From contig DAIDAG010000044.1 of NCBI GenBank assembly GCA_027310725.1, positions 45,743-109,742 of the forward strand: a stretch of 64,000 nt of DNA, read 5' to 3'. The position numbers and the translations under genes are program-made. Below, piece by piece: positions 10,674 through 18,770 of this stretch. The notes beneath the pieces were generated by a model. The model was given only the letters and a program-made list of their open reading frames with translations. It ran no database searches and had not been told where the DNA came from. The DNA is from Sideroxydans sp. GTDB lineage: Bacteria > Pseudomonadota > Gammaproteobacteria > Burkholderiales > Gallionellaceae. Positions within the stretch are counted from its first letter, which is position 1, and every line of letters starts with the position of its first letter.

Positions 10674-10935
10674 GGTTGCTTCGTGGGACCGGGGTAGAAC
10701 GCCCCGATTCCGGTTGCCGAATTTGCGATGCCAGCCGGAAAGAAATTCCCGATCTTTTTCATTGCACATTCGATGTGATTGTTTTTGTGGACACTATTTC
10801 GAAAGTGCGGCGGTACGCCTGCAATCAACCCGGTTCGAAAAGTTTGGTCTTGTGCAAGTTCTCGATGTGGTTATTCTCTGGGAGCCTTGTTTGTCCTGAT
10901 TCGGTTGGTTGAGTGAAGCCCCCCGTTTAATCGTA

Positions 10936-10941
10936 TATAAT
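10936..10941 (+). promoter_or_regulatory. Possible -10 element of the ccm operon
   Basis: TATAAT lies 32 bases before ccmA in the 299-base gap 10674-10972. The -35 position has only a weak match. I see no convincing gene in the rest of this gap; the short open frames there lack ribosome sites and recognisable sequence. Confidence 0.4.
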
Positions 10942-10972
10942 TCCCCGCTGTTCATTTTGGGTTTTTCCCTAC

Positions 10973-11587
10973 ATGCTGGAAGTCGGCAATCTCGCGTGCA
11001 GTCGCGGCGATCATCGGTTGTTTTCCGGATTGAGTTTTACGCTGCATCCCGGACAAATCATGCAGGTACAGGGAGCGAACGGTAGCGGCAAGACCAGTTT
11101 GCTGCGTACCCTGTGCGGTTTCATCCAGCCGGACGAGGGCCAGATCTTCTGGCGCGGCAAGCGTGTTCGCGAACTGGGCGAGGATTACTTCGCGGAACTG
11201 TTGTACCTGGGGCACTTGAACGCCATCAAAGACGAGTTGAGCGCGCTGGAGAATCTCCAAATGAGCGCGGGATTGGCGGGTTATACGGTGAGCGAGCAGC
11301 AAGCCGTCTCCGTATTGCGCCGCATGGGGTTGCAGCGTCGCGAACATCTGCCGGTTCGGGTATTGTCGCAAGGGCAGAGGCGCAGGGTGGCGTTGGCGCG
11401 TTTGCTGACCAGCGATGCGCATTTGTGGATACTGGATGAGCCTTTGACCGCACTGGATGTGGGGGCTGTGGGCCTGATGCAGGAACTAATCGGCGAGCAT
11501 CTGTCGAACGGGGGCATGACGATCTTCACCACGCACCAACCGTTGCAAGTGGCGGGCGTGCAGATGCTTCAGTTGGCGCTGTCATGA
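10973..11587 (+). CDS. ccmA: Cytochrome c biogenesis ATP-binding protein CcmA
   Basis: The ATPase of the CcmABCD complex, which uses ATP to release holo-CcmE (haem chaperone) from CcmC. The protein is 204 aa. Walker A is GANGSGKTSLL, the ABC signature LSQGQRRRVALARLL, and Walker B LWILDEP, with a short Q-loop region. It is the first gene of the System I operon. Its stop codon lies in an ATGA that in many operons would double as the ccmB start, but here a ~94-base repeat separates the two genes. Confidence 0.95.
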   Translation: MLEVGNLACSRGDHRLFSGLSFTLHPGQIMQVQGANGSGKTSLLRTLCGFIQPDEGQIFWRGKRVRELGEDYFAELLYLGHLNAIKDELSALENLQMSAGLAGYTVSEQQAVSVLRRMGLQRREHLPVRVLSQGQRRRVALARLLTSDAHLWILDEPLTALDVGAVGLMQELIGEHLSNGGMTIFTTHQPLQVAGVQMLQLALS

Positions 11588-11681
11588 CACGGTGCGCGAA
11601 AGCGATGGGTGCGGGAATGACAGCATTGCACTTCCTCCCGCAATCGGCTGGCTTCGCCAGTAACGTGTCGGAAGTGCGGTC
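11588..11681 (+). repeat. Repeat A, copy 1, between ccmA and ccmB
   Basis: This insert separates two genes that normally overlap or abut. Its core, 11609-11677, matches 46570-46638 at about 59 of 69 positions (shared CGCAATCGGCTGGCT and CCAGTAACGTGTCGGA). The sequence TCATGA occurs at both edges (11582-11587 and 11680-11685), as if the ATGA stop/start overlap had been duplicated. Read on the minus strand it is open and encodes a peptide like the one inside the protein at 45263-48169. Confidence 0.75.
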
Positions 11682-12365
11682 ATGAAGAAGCTCTCGCTGT
11701 TGGGTTTGCTGGGATTGGTGATCCGGCGCGATCTGTTGCTGGCGATGCGTCGCCGTGCCGATGTGCTGACCACGCTGATCTTTTTTGTGATGGTGGTGAG
11801 CCTGTTCCCTCTGGGGGTCGGGCCGGAACCGGAGATGTTGCGCAAGATGGCCTCCGGCGTGGTATGGGTTGCGGCACTGCTGTCCTCCATGTTGTCGCTG
11901 CCGCGCATGTTTTCGGCGGACTATCTGGACGGAACGCTGGAGCAGATGCTGCTGGCTCCGCAGTCGCTCACGGCTTTGGTGCTGGGCAAGATCGTGGCGC
12001 ACTGGATGCTGTCCGGCCTTCCCCTGGTGCTGATTGCGCCGGTGCTGGGATTGCAGTTCGATATGTCGCTGCAGGCGTTGTGGATGCTGGTGGTCGCGCT
12101 GTTGCTGGGAACGCCCATACTGAGCATGATCGGGGCTATCGGTGCGGCGCTCACGCTGGGACTGCGCGGCGGCGGTGTGCTGGTGTCGTTGCTGGTGTTG
12201 CCGCTGTGTATCCCGGTGCTGATCTTCGGCGCGGGTGCAGTGGATGCGGTAAACAGCGGGATGAGTGCTGTTTCCAACTTGTCGCTGCTGGGGGCATTCA
12301 TGTTGTTCGCCCTGGTGTTTACGCCGTTCGTGGCGGCGCAGGCGTTACGTATTTCTATGGAGTAG
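11682..12365 (+). CDS. ccmB: Haem exporter / cytochrome c maturation permease CcmB
   Basis: Integral membrane partner of CcmA, 227 aa, with about six hydrophobic segments. The N-terminal sequence LGLVIRRDLLLAMRRRADVL and the RMFSADYLDGTLEQMLL stretch are typical of CcmB. It acts in the inner membrane in ATP-driven release of haem-loaded CcmE. The start follows the repeat insertion, and the only upstream ribosome-site candidate is GGAAGTG inside that repeat, so the insertion may supply the translation signal. The stop codon is followed five bases later by the TTG start of ccmC. Confidence 0.93.
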   Translation: MKKLSLLGLLGLVIRRDLLLAMRRRADVLTTLIFFVMVVSLFPLGVGPEPEMLRKMASGVVWVAALLSSMLSLPRMFSADYLDGTLEQMLLAPQSLTALVLGKIVAHWMLSGLPLVLIAPVLGLQFDMSLQALWMLVVALLLGTPILSMIGAIGAALTLGLRGGGVLVSLLVLPLCIPVLIFGAGAVDAVNSGMSAVSNLSLLGAFMLFALVFTPFVAAQALRISME

Positions 12366-12369
12366 AGAT

Positions 12370-13107
12370 TTGGCAATCAACTGGTTCAAATACTCGGCAC
12401 CCACCACCTTTTACGGTCTGGCAGGCAAGCTGATTCCATTTTTTGCGTGGCCCTCTGCGATCTTGTTCGTCATCGGGCTCTATATCGGTTTCTTTGTTGC
12501 CCCCACCGACGCAGTGCAGAGTGAAGCCTATCGCATCATGTTCATACATGTTCCGGCTTCCATCCTGTCCATGTTCATCTACCTCATCATGGCGGGTTAC
12601 GCGGCACTGGGGTTGATCTTCAAGACACGGCTCTCTGCCATGATGGCACAAGCTCTGGCGCCGACCGGCGCGCTGTTCGCCTTCATCTCGCTATGGACAG
12701 GTGCCCTGTGGGGCAAGCCGATGTGGGGCGCGTGGTGGGTGTGGGATGCACGCCTGACTTCCGAATTGATTCTGCTGTTCCTGTATCTGGGCTTCATTTC
12801 CCTGCATGCCTCCATCGACGATATCCGCCGTGCGGACAAGGCCAGCGCCTTGCTTGCCATCGTCGGCTCCGTCAACGTGCCGATCATCTATTTCTCGGTG
12901 AAGTGGTGGAACACGCTGCACCAGGGTTCCACCATCAAGTTCAGCGGAACCAGCATGCACATCGCGATGCAAGAGGCCATATTTGCGTTATTGGCAGCCT
13001 GCTGGCTGTACGTCATTGCCATGAGCTTGGCCAGGGTGAGAAGCATTATCCTGGAACGCGAAGCCAATACGACCTGGGTGAACAGCCTGCCGGAGGTGCG
13101 GTCATGA
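12370..13107 (+). CDS. ccmC: Haem lyase / transporter CcmC
   Basis: Transfers haem to CcmE on the periplasmic face. The TTG at 12370 gives (M)AINWFKYSAP, a length of 245 aa and a GGAG site overlapping the ccmB end; the open frame extends upstream but only over ccmB. The tryptophan-rich haem-handling motif WGAWWVWDARLTSELILL is intact, with six predicted membrane helices and conserved periplasmic histidines. Its last codons, CGGAGGTGCGGTCATGA (13091-13107), are repeated exactly just before ccmD at 13441-13457, which marks a duplication around inserted repeat DNA. Confidence 0.93.
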   Translation: MAINWFKYSAPTTFYGLAGKLIPFFAWPSAILFVIGLYIGFFVAPTDAVQSEAYRIMFIHVPASILSMFIYLIMAGYAALGLIFKTRLSAMMAQALAPTGALFAFISLWTGALWGKPMWGAWWVWDARLTSELILLFLYLGFISLHASIDDIRRADKASALLAIVGSVNVPIIYFSVKWWNTLHQGSTIKFSGTSMHIAMQEAIFALLAACWLYVIAMSLARVRSIILEREANTTWVNSLPEVRS

Positions 13108-13240
13108 CACGGTGCGCCAGCCCTCTATCCAACTTTCCCCCAAGGGGGGAAAGAGCAATCGCCTCCTCTCCCGTAAGCGGGAGAGGATTGAGGAGAGGGG
13201 GGGCGACGAGTGCGGGAATGACCGCATCGCACCTCCTGGA

Positions 13241-13297
13241 TAAAACAACTAGCCATTCGACTAGGCTGCAAAGAGCCGCAGCCAAGTCGCTGGTTAT
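13241..13297 (-). repeat. Repeat B, copy B1
   Basis: On the minus strand it reads ATAACCAGCGACTTG, an inner hairpin (GGCTGC/GCAGCC), then TAGTCGAATGGCTAGTTG. CGACT pairs with AGTCG. It lies in opposite orientation to B2, with 22 bases between the two. Confidence 0.8.
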
Positions 13298-13319
13298 CCC
13301 GCAATCTGCTGGCTTCGCC

Positions 13320-13371
13320 ATAACCAGCCACTTGGCAGCTTGCTGGCTTAGTGGATTGGCTAGTAGTTTTA
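13320..13371 (+). repeat. Repeat B, copy B2
   Basis: Reads ATAACCAGCCACTTG, an inner hairpin (CAGC-TT-GCTG), then TAGTGGATTGGCTAGTAG. CCACT pairs with AGTGG, which is a compensatory change relative to B1 and B3. Confidence 0.8.
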
Positions 13372-13453
13372 CCAGTAACGTACCCGCAAGGGGTAGGCCG
13401 ATGGGATCCCCGCTGCTGCGCAGCGACCCATTCGCTCTGTCGGAGGTGCGGTC

Positions 13454-13639
13454 ATGAACTGGTCTGAATTTTTTGCCATGAACGGTTATGCCTTCTACGT
13501 ATGGGGATCATACGGCGTGGCTTTGTTCGTGTTGGGTGTCGAGATATTGCTGGTACGCAACCGCAGGAAAAATGCTCTGCGCGAGTTGCGGCTGATGCGC
13601 GATGAAATGGGTGACGACAAGACAGGAGAAGCGGCATGA
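13454..13639 (+). CDS. ccmD: Haem exporter protein CcmD
   Basis: Small single-span membrane protein, 61 aa, that holds CcmC and CcmE together and helps release holo-CcmE. The N-terminal [20 protein letters not shown] and the basic segment after the helix ([12 protein letters not shown]) are typical of CcmD. The ATG is part of the duplicated ATGA after the inserted repeat block. The stop overlaps the start of ccmE (ATGA at 13636-13639). Confidence 0.9.
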   Translation: MNWSEFFAMNGYAFYVWGSYGVALFVLGVEILLVRNRRKNALRELRLMRDEMGDDKTGEAA

Positions 13640-14121
13640 CGCCCAGGAAGAAGAGATTGATGTTCATTGTGGCAGGCCTCGCGCTGGTTGGCGCGGCGGT
13701 AGGTTTGGTGCTGTTTGCGCTGAAGAATAACGTCAGCCTGTATTTCACGCCGACCCAGGTCTATAACAAGGAAGCGCCGCAGGGGCGTAGCTTTCGTATC
13801 GGCGGACTGGTTGAAAAGGGCAGTCTGCAGAGAGAGAAGGACGGCTTGACTGTGCATTTCATGATCACGGACACTACCAGGACCATGCCCGTGGTCTATG
13901 TCGGCATCCTTCCCGACCTGTTCAAGGAAGGCAAAGGCGTTGTCGCCCAGGGCAAGCTGGAGGATGGCAACGTATTCCGCGCCGAAGAAGTGCTGGCCAA
14001 ACATGATGAAAATTATATGCCGCCTGAAGCCGCCGATGCATTGAAAAAAGCGGAAGCTGCAAAAACCGCAACGGCTCAGCCGGGCAACGCTCCGTCCGTC
14101 GCCTATCCCGTAACCAAATAA
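13636..14121 (+). CDS. ccmE: Cytochrome c maturation haem chaperone CcmE
   Basis: Periplasmic haem chaperone, 161 aa, anchored by an N-terminal helix ([20 protein letters not shown]). An OB-fold domain follows. The haem-linking histidine is His123 in [11 protein letters not shown], the H-type CcmE motif. It receives haem from CcmC and passes it to CcmF. The C-terminal tail is rich in Ala and Lys and flexible. The 4-base overlap with ccmD implies translational coupling. Confidence 0.95.
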   Translation: MTPRKKRLMFIVAGLALVGAAVGLVLFALKNNVSLYFTPTQVYNKEAPQGRSFRIGGLVEKGSLQREKDGLTVHFMITDTTRTMPVVYVGILPDLFKEGKGVVAQGKLEDGNVFRAEEVLAKHDENYMPPEAADALKKAEAAKTATAQPGNAPSVAYPVTK

Positions 14122-14138
14122 TTTTTGAGAGCCTCAGC

Positions 14139-16124
14139 ATGATTCCAGAGATCGGTAATTTCGCACTCATCGTCGCCTTGTTTCTTTCCCTCATTCAGGG
14201 GGCGATGCCCATCATAGGAGCGGCACGCAACAATCCCGTGATGATGGGAACGGCACGCACATTGGCGTTCGGCCAGTTTGTCATCGTCACGGTCGCCATC
14301 GGCTGTCTGGTTTACTCCTTCGTAGTCAACGACTTTTCTGTGTTGTACGTGGCCGAACATTCCAATTCGCAATTGCCGATACAGTATCGCGTGGCAGCCC
14401 TTTGGGGCGGCCATGAAGGTTCGTTGTTGCTGTGGACGTTCATCCTCACTGTGTGGACGGTTTCTGTCGCCACGTTCAGCCGTCATCTGCCGCAAGAGAT
14501 GGTGGCACGTGTGATCGGCGTGATGGGGCTCATTTCCACCGGCTTTCTGCTGTTTATGCTGCTGACATCCAATCCGTTCGATCGCCTGCTGCCTGCAGCG
14601 ATGGATGGGCGCGACCTGAATCCGCTGTTGCAGGATCCGGGATTGGTGATCCATCCGCCGATGCTGTACATGGGATACGTCGGTTTCTCGGTTGCATTCT
14701 CGTTTGCGCTGTCGGCCTTGTTGGGCGGCAAGCTCGATTCCACCTGGGCGCGCTGGTCGCGCCCATGGACTACCGTGGCTTGGGTGTTCCTGACCATCGG
14801 TATCGCGCTGGGTAGCGTTTGGGCATATTACGAACTGGGCTGGGGCGGCTGGTGGTTCTGGGATCCGGTGGAGAATGCCTCGTTCATGCCCTGGCTGGTG
14901 GGCACGGCACTCATCCATTCCCTGGCTGTGACGGAAAAGCGCGGGGCGTTCAAGAGCTGGACGGTCTTGCTGGCCATCGCCGCATTCTCGCTCAGTCTTT
15001 TGGGGACGTTCCTCGTGCGCTCGGGTGTGCTGACTTCGGTGCACGCTTTCGCGACCGATCCCAAGCGCGGCATTTTCATTCTTACTTTCCTGGTCGTGGT
15101 CATCGGCGCGTCCCTGCTGCTGTTCGCATGGCGGGCGCCCAAGATCGGGCTGGGCGGCAAGTTCGACCTCATCTCGCGCGAGTCCATGCTGCTCACCAAC
15201 AACGTATTGTTGTCCGTGGCTTCCGCTTCAGTGTTCCTCGGAACGCTGTATCCGCTGTTCATGGATGCGCTGGGTTTCGGCAAACTTTCCGTTGGCCCTC
15301 CTTACTTCAATGCCGTGTTCGTTCCCTTGATGGTCCCCTTGGTGATGATGATGGGCCTGGGTCCGATCGCCCGCTGGAAGCATGCCAGCGTGCCGGACAT
15401 TTGGCAGCGTGTGCGCTGGGCGCTGGGCGCCAGCATGGTCATCGCCTTGCTGTTGCCCCTGGTCATGGGTAAATGGACGCCGCTTATCGCGCTCGGATTG
15501 TTGCTGGCCGCCTGGGTCGTCACCACATCTCTGTTCGATCTGCGCAAGCGCATCGCCGGTTCCGGCGATCTGCTGCAGCGCTTAAAGACGCCTCCCCGCA
15601 GTTACTACGGCATGTTGCTGGCTCACCTTGGCATTGCCGTGTTCATTATCGGCGTTACGATGGTTAAAGGTTATGAGACCGAACGCGACGTCCGCATGGA
15701 TGTCGGCGACACGGTCGAGGCGGGCGGATATGAGTTCAGGTTCGATGGTGTGATCGATGTGCCCGGCCCCAATTATGTGGCATCACAAGGCCGGGTGACC
15801 GTCAGCAAGGGCGGCAATCTGGTGACTGAATTGCACCCTGAAAAACGCGCGTATAACGCTTCCGGGATGCCGATGACCGAAGCATCCATCCAGCCCGGCT
15901 TGACGCGGGATCTGTACGTTTCGCTGGGCGAACCGATTCCCGGCACCACTGCCTGGGCCGTGCGCGTCTATATCAAGCCTTTCGTGGACTGGATATGGTT
16001 CGGTTGTCTGATGATGGCTATGGGTGGCGTATTGGCGATCAGTGACCGTCGCTATCGTATTCATGCACGCAAAACGCAGGCCGCCAGCGTGGGCGGAGAG
16101 CAATTGAGGGAGAAGACAGCATGA
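14139..16124 (+). CDS. ccmF: Haem lyase CcmF
   Basis: The cytochrome c haem ligase core, 661 aa with about 14-15 membrane helices. The WWD-type motif WGGWWFWDPVENASFMPW lies in the first half, and the large periplasmic domain near the C-terminus (DVGDTVEAGGYEFRFDGV) is present. It accepts haem from CcmE and joins it to apocytochrome CXXCH motifs with CcmH/I. The start follows ccmE by 17 bases, and the stop overlaps ccmG by 4 bases. Confidence 0.96.
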   Translation: MIPEIGNFALIVALFLSLIQGAMPIIGAARNNPVMMGTARTLAFGQFVIVTVAIGCLVYSFVVNDFSVLYVAEHSNSQLPIQYRVAALWGGHEGSLLLWTFILTVWTVSVATFSRHLPQEMVARVIGVMGLISTGFLLFMLLTSNPFDRLLPAAMDGRDLNPLLQDPGLVIHPPMLYMGYVGFSVAFSFALSALLGGKLDSTWARWSRPWTTVAWVFLTIGIALGSVWAYYELGWGGWWFWDPVENASFMPWLVGTALIHSLAVTEKRGAFKSWTVLLAIAAFSLSLLGTFLVRSGVLTSVHAFATDPKRGIFILTFLVVVIGASLLLFAWRAPKIGLGGKFDLISRESMLLTNNVLLSVASASVFLGTLYPLFMDALGFGKLSVGPPYFNAVFVPLMVPLVMMMGLGPIARWKHASVPDIWQRVRWALGASMVIALLLPLVMGKWTPLIALGLLLAAWVVTTSLFDLRKRIAGSGDLLQRLKTPPRSYYGMLLAHLGIAVFIIGVTMVKGYETERDVRMDVGDTVEAGGYEFRFDGVIDVPGPNYVASQGRVTVSKGGNLVTELHPEKRAYNASGMPMTEASIQPGLTRDLYVSLGEPIPGTTAWAVRVYIKPFVDWIWFGCLMMAMGGVLAISDRRYRIHARKTQAASVGGEQLREKTA

Positions 16125-16648
16125 TGCGTTTCATTTTGCCGTTGGTGATTTTTCTGGTCCTGGCGGGTTTCTTGTACGTCGGGTTGGGACTCGACCCGCA
16201 CGAAGTTCCCTCGCCGCTGATTGACAAGCCTGCGCCGACATTCAACCTGCCGCAGTTGCACAACACCGCGAAGAACTTCACCCCGGAAGAAATGAAGGGC
16301 AAGGTCTGGCTGCTTAACGTCTGGTCTTCCTGGTGCGTCTCGTGCAAGGAAGAGCATCCGGTACTGTTGTCGTTGTCGCAGCAAAATATCGTTCCGCTCT
16401 ACGGCCTGGACTACAAGGACAAGAAGGAAGATGCAGAGGCCTGGTTGCGTCAGGCTGGCAACCCCTACATTTTGAGCGCAATGGATAGAGACGGGCGCAT
16501 CGGCATCGACTATGGCGTCTACGGCGTACCGGAGACCTACGTCATCGATAAGCAGGGCGTCATCCGCTACAAGCAGATAGGGCCGGTCACGCAACAAAAC
16601 CTGAACGAGAAAATATTGCCTATGGTTGCGGAGTTGGAGCGCAAATGA
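16121..16648 (+). CDS. ccmG: Thiol:disulfide interchange protein CcmG/DsbE
   Basis: A membrane-anchored periplasmic thioredoxin-fold protein, 175 aa, that keeps apocytochrome c cysteines reduced. After an N-terminal anchor come the redox motif WCVSC in VWSSWCVSCKEEHP and the cis-proline loop YGVPETYVID. The WCVSC variant replaces the more common WCPTC and is seen in some CcmG proteins. Overlapping ATGA junctions on both sides tie it to ccmF and ccmH. Confidence 0.94.
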   Translation: MMRFILPLVIFLVLAGFLYVGLGLDPHEVPSPLIDKPAPTFNLPQLHNTAKNFTPEEMKGKVWLLNVWSSWCVSCKEEHPVLLSLSQQNIVPLYGLDYKDKKEDAEAWLRQAGNPYILSAMDRDGRIGIDYGVYGVPETYVIDKQGVIRYKQIGPVTQQNLNEKILPMVAELERK

Positions 16649-17106
16649 GAAAACTGTTAATTCTGTTGTTCTGTTTGTTGCCAGTATTCTCCTATGCGGG
16701 TGAAGCGAAAGACCTTGCGGCCGATCCTGTGCTGGAAAAGCGCATGATCGGACTGGCAGAGAGGCTGCGTTGCCTCGTTTGCCAGAACGAATCCCTGGCG
16801 AGCTCTCATGCCGAACTGGCCGAAGACCTGCGCCAGGAAGTGCGCGAGATGATGCTGAAGGGTAAAAGCGACCAGGAGATCATCGACTATCTCGTGGCCC
16901 GTTACGGTGATTTCGTGTTGTACGATCCTCCGATGAAACGCTATACCTTGTTGCTCTGGTTCGGTCCGTTCGCGATGTTGCTGCTTGGCGCCGGAGTGCT
17001 GGTATTCCAGGTACGCAGACGTCGCCGAACCGTTCAGGAAACCGTGCTCACTCCCGAAGCGCAACAACGCGCCGCCTCCTTACTCAACGAAGAAGGTAAC
17101 AAATAA
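16645..17106 (+). CDS. ccmH: Cytochrome c maturation protein CcmH
   Basis: A 153-aa protein with signal peptide, the redox motif LRCLVCQNESLASSHA, and the three-helix domain that reduces or binds apocytochrome c. A single C-terminal membrane helix follows (LLLWFGPFAMLLLGAGVLVF). It is the short, single-domain CcmH; the TPR partner is the separate ccmI directly downstream. Confidence 0.95.
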   Translation: MRKLLILLFCLLPVFSYAGEAKDLAADPVLEKRMIGLAERLRCLVCQNESLASSHAELAEDLRQEVREMMLKGKSDQEIIDYLVARYGDFVLYDPPMKRYTLLLWFGPFAMLLLGAGVLVFQVRRRRRTVQETVLTPEAQQRAASLLNEEGNK

Positions 17107-18357
17107 ATGACTTTATTCTGGTTCATCTGTGCGGCATTATCGATCGTCGCCATCCTGTTTGTCGCAATACCGCTGTGGCGCGGCATTTCCAAAAGCAATT
17201 CCGTAGAGCGCGATGCCGCGAATCTGGAGATATTGCGCGACCAGATCACCGAGATGGATAACGACCTGAAAAATGGGCTGCTCACCCCCGAACTGCACGA
17301 GCAGGGCAAGCGAGAACTGCAGGCACGTCTGTTGGATGAAGTGGGTGATTCCAAAGGCGAAGAAGTATCCAATAAACCGCATCCGCTGAAGATCACGGCT
17401 GTCGTACTGGCGGTGCTGTTGCCGCTCGCCTCGGTCGGGTTGTATCTGAAAATAGGGAACCCGAATGCCCTGCTGCCGCAGCCTGCGTTTAGCGGCGGCG
17501 GTATCGTGCGTGATGAGGCAAGCCTCAAGGCACTGGAGGAAAAGTCGGCCCAGAACCCTAACGATCCGGAAGTGTTGTTCATACTGGCACGATCCTATGT
17601 CGAGCTCGGCCGCTATGCCGATGGTGCGAGGAAGTACGACAGCCTGACCAGACTCGTCCCGAATGAGGCCGCCCTGTGGGCCGATTACGCCGATGCGCTG
17701 GCGATGACGCACAGTACGCTTGTCGGGGCACCAACCAAATTGCTGGATCGCGCACTGGAGATCGACCCGAATCTTGCGAAAGCACTCGCGCTGTCGGGAA
17801 CCGCCGCGATGGAGCGCGGGGATTATGCTGCCGCCCTCGTGTATTGGGGGAAACTGTTGAAGCAGATCCAGCCAGGAAGCGAAGATGCAAAAATGATCGA
17901 AGAAGGCTTGCAACAGGCACGCCAGATGCTTGCCCAGAGCAAGGGTGGCAAGGTCGCTCCTGCACTTGAACAGATCAACGAACCACCCGCCACTGCACAG
18001 GCGGCGGCAGGCAAGGAGCGCATCACCGGAACCGTGAACTTGAGCGACGCATTGAAGAGCCAGGCGGACCCGGAGGATACGGTATTCGTGCTGGCACGGG
18101 CGGCAGAGGGGCCAAAGATGCCGCTGGCGATTCTCCGCAAGCAGGTCAAGGATTTGCCGGTCAAGTTCAGTTTGGACGATAGCATGGCCATGTCGCCGGC
18201 CATGAAAATGTCCAACTTCGACCAGGTGGTCGTCGTGGCGCGCGTCTCGAAATCAGGCAATGCGATGCCTCAAGCCGGCGATCTGATGGGTATGAGCAAA
18301 CCGCTTGCCTTGGGTAGTAGCGGAGTCAAAATAAGCATAGACCAGCAAGTTCGCTGA
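17107..18357 (+). CDS. ccmI: Cytochrome c maturation protein CcmI (TPR protein)
   Basis: A 416-aa protein that presents apocytochrome c to the CcmF/H ligase. Two membrane helices lie at the N-terminus (residues ~3-20 and ~95-115) with a short acidic cytoplasmic loop between. Periplasmic TPR repeats follow at about 150-290 (PEVLFILARSYVELGRYADG). A C-terminal beta domain (ITGTVNLSDALKSQADPEDT) binds apocytochrome in relatives. It is the last gene of the operon and is followed by a strong terminator. Confidence 0.92.
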   Translation: MTLFWFICAALSIVAILFVAIPLWRGISKSNSVERDAANLEILRDQITEMDNDLKNGLLTPELHEQGKRELQARLLDEVGDSKGEEVSNKPHPLKITAVVLAVLLPLASVGLYLKIGNPNALLPQPAFSGGGIVRDEASLKALEEKSAQNPNDPEVLFILARSYVELGRYADGARKYDSLTRLVPNEAALWADYADALAMTHSTLVGAPTKLLDRALEIDPNLAKALALSGTAAMERGDYAAALVYWGKLLKQIQPGSEDAKMIEEGLQQARQMLAQSKGGKVAPALEQINEPPATAQAAAGKERITGTVNLSDALKSQADPEDTVFVLARAAEGPKMPLAILRKQVKDLPVKFSLDDSMAMSPAMKMSNFDQVVVVARVSKSGNAMPQAGDLMGMSKPLALGSSGVKISIDQQVR

Positions 18358-18377
18358 TCGGCGCAGCTGCAAATCAT

Positions 18378-18413
18378 GTGGGCTGGCGCTGGACGTGCCA
18401 GCCCATTTTATTG
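18378..18413 (+). terminator. Rho-independent terminator of the ccm operon
   Basis: Stem GGGCTGGC (18380-18387) pairs perfectly with GCCAGCCC (18397-18404) around a 9-base loop. It is followed by ATTTTATTG. It lies 22 bases after the ccmI stop. Confidence 0.85.
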
Positions 18414-18513
18414 GGCCGTCTACGCGAGTTTGAACAAACACAAGAGGCACCCAGGCATCCGTGCCACGTAGCGTTTGAACGATTGAAGCAATGCCAATGA
18501 AGGAGACCTGCAG

Positions 18514-18717
18514 TTGAACGATAATGAACACATTGAGCCGTCACCTTGCATACGCAATTGTTGTTTGAATAGCGATGATATTTGCCTGGGCTGTTTTCGG
18601 TCACTGCAGGAAATTTGCGAATGGTCGCAGTCCGATAATGAAAAGCGGGTTTTCATCCTGCAAAATGCAAGGCAAAGAAGAGAATCGGCAAATCGAAGCC
18701 CTTCACGGTTGTGCTGA
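18514..18717 (+). CDS. DUF1289 small cysteine-rich protein
   Basis: A 67-aa protein beginning (M)NDNEHIEPSPCIRNC. The cysteine pattern C12-x3-C16 and C24-x2-C27 (PSPCIRNC, DICLGC) is the DUF1289 signature, a probable metal or Fe-S binding fold of unknown role. The start is TTG with a GGAG site 10 bases upstream; no in-frame ATG precedes the cysteine motif. It lies 100 bases after the ccm terminator and is a separate transcription unit. Confidence 0.75.
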   Translation: MNDNEHIEPSPCIRNCCLNSDDICLGCFRSLQEICEWSQSDNEKRVFILQNARQRRESANRSPSRLC

Positions 18718-18770
18718 ACGTCGATTGCGAGGTGTGTCATATGTTTTCCATTAAGTCTTTGATTTAGCCG

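Larger units (their letters stand above)
13108..13453. repeat. Nested repeat block between ccmC and ccmD
   Basis: A 346-base non-coding block flanked by direct copies of CGGAGGTGCGGTCATGA. It contains a C-type hairpin (CTCTCCCGTAAGCGGGAGAG, 13166-13185) and the start of a repeat A at 13210. Repeat A is then interrupted by B1 (13241-13297, minus), resumes as CCCGCAATCTGCTGGCTTCG, is interrupted by B2 (13320-13371, plus), resumes as CCAGTAACGT, and after one more inserted segment ends at TGTCGGAGGTG (from 13438). This is repeats inserted within repeats. Minus-strand open frames here are shadows. Confidence 0.8.

Noticed and set aside
10676..10912. 78-aa plus-strand frame after the first coiled-coil gene
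   Set aside because: No ribosome site, no recognisable sequence and atypical codon use.
13125..13331. Minus-strand frames with AKPADCG and PQSSPAYGRG peptides in the ccmC-ccmD gap
   Set aside because: They are translations of repeats A and C, not a gene; they are used only to compare with in-frame insertions elsewhere.
14103..15044. 313-aa frame antisense to ccmF
   Set aside because: His/Gln/Arg-rich antisense shadow of membrane-protein codons.
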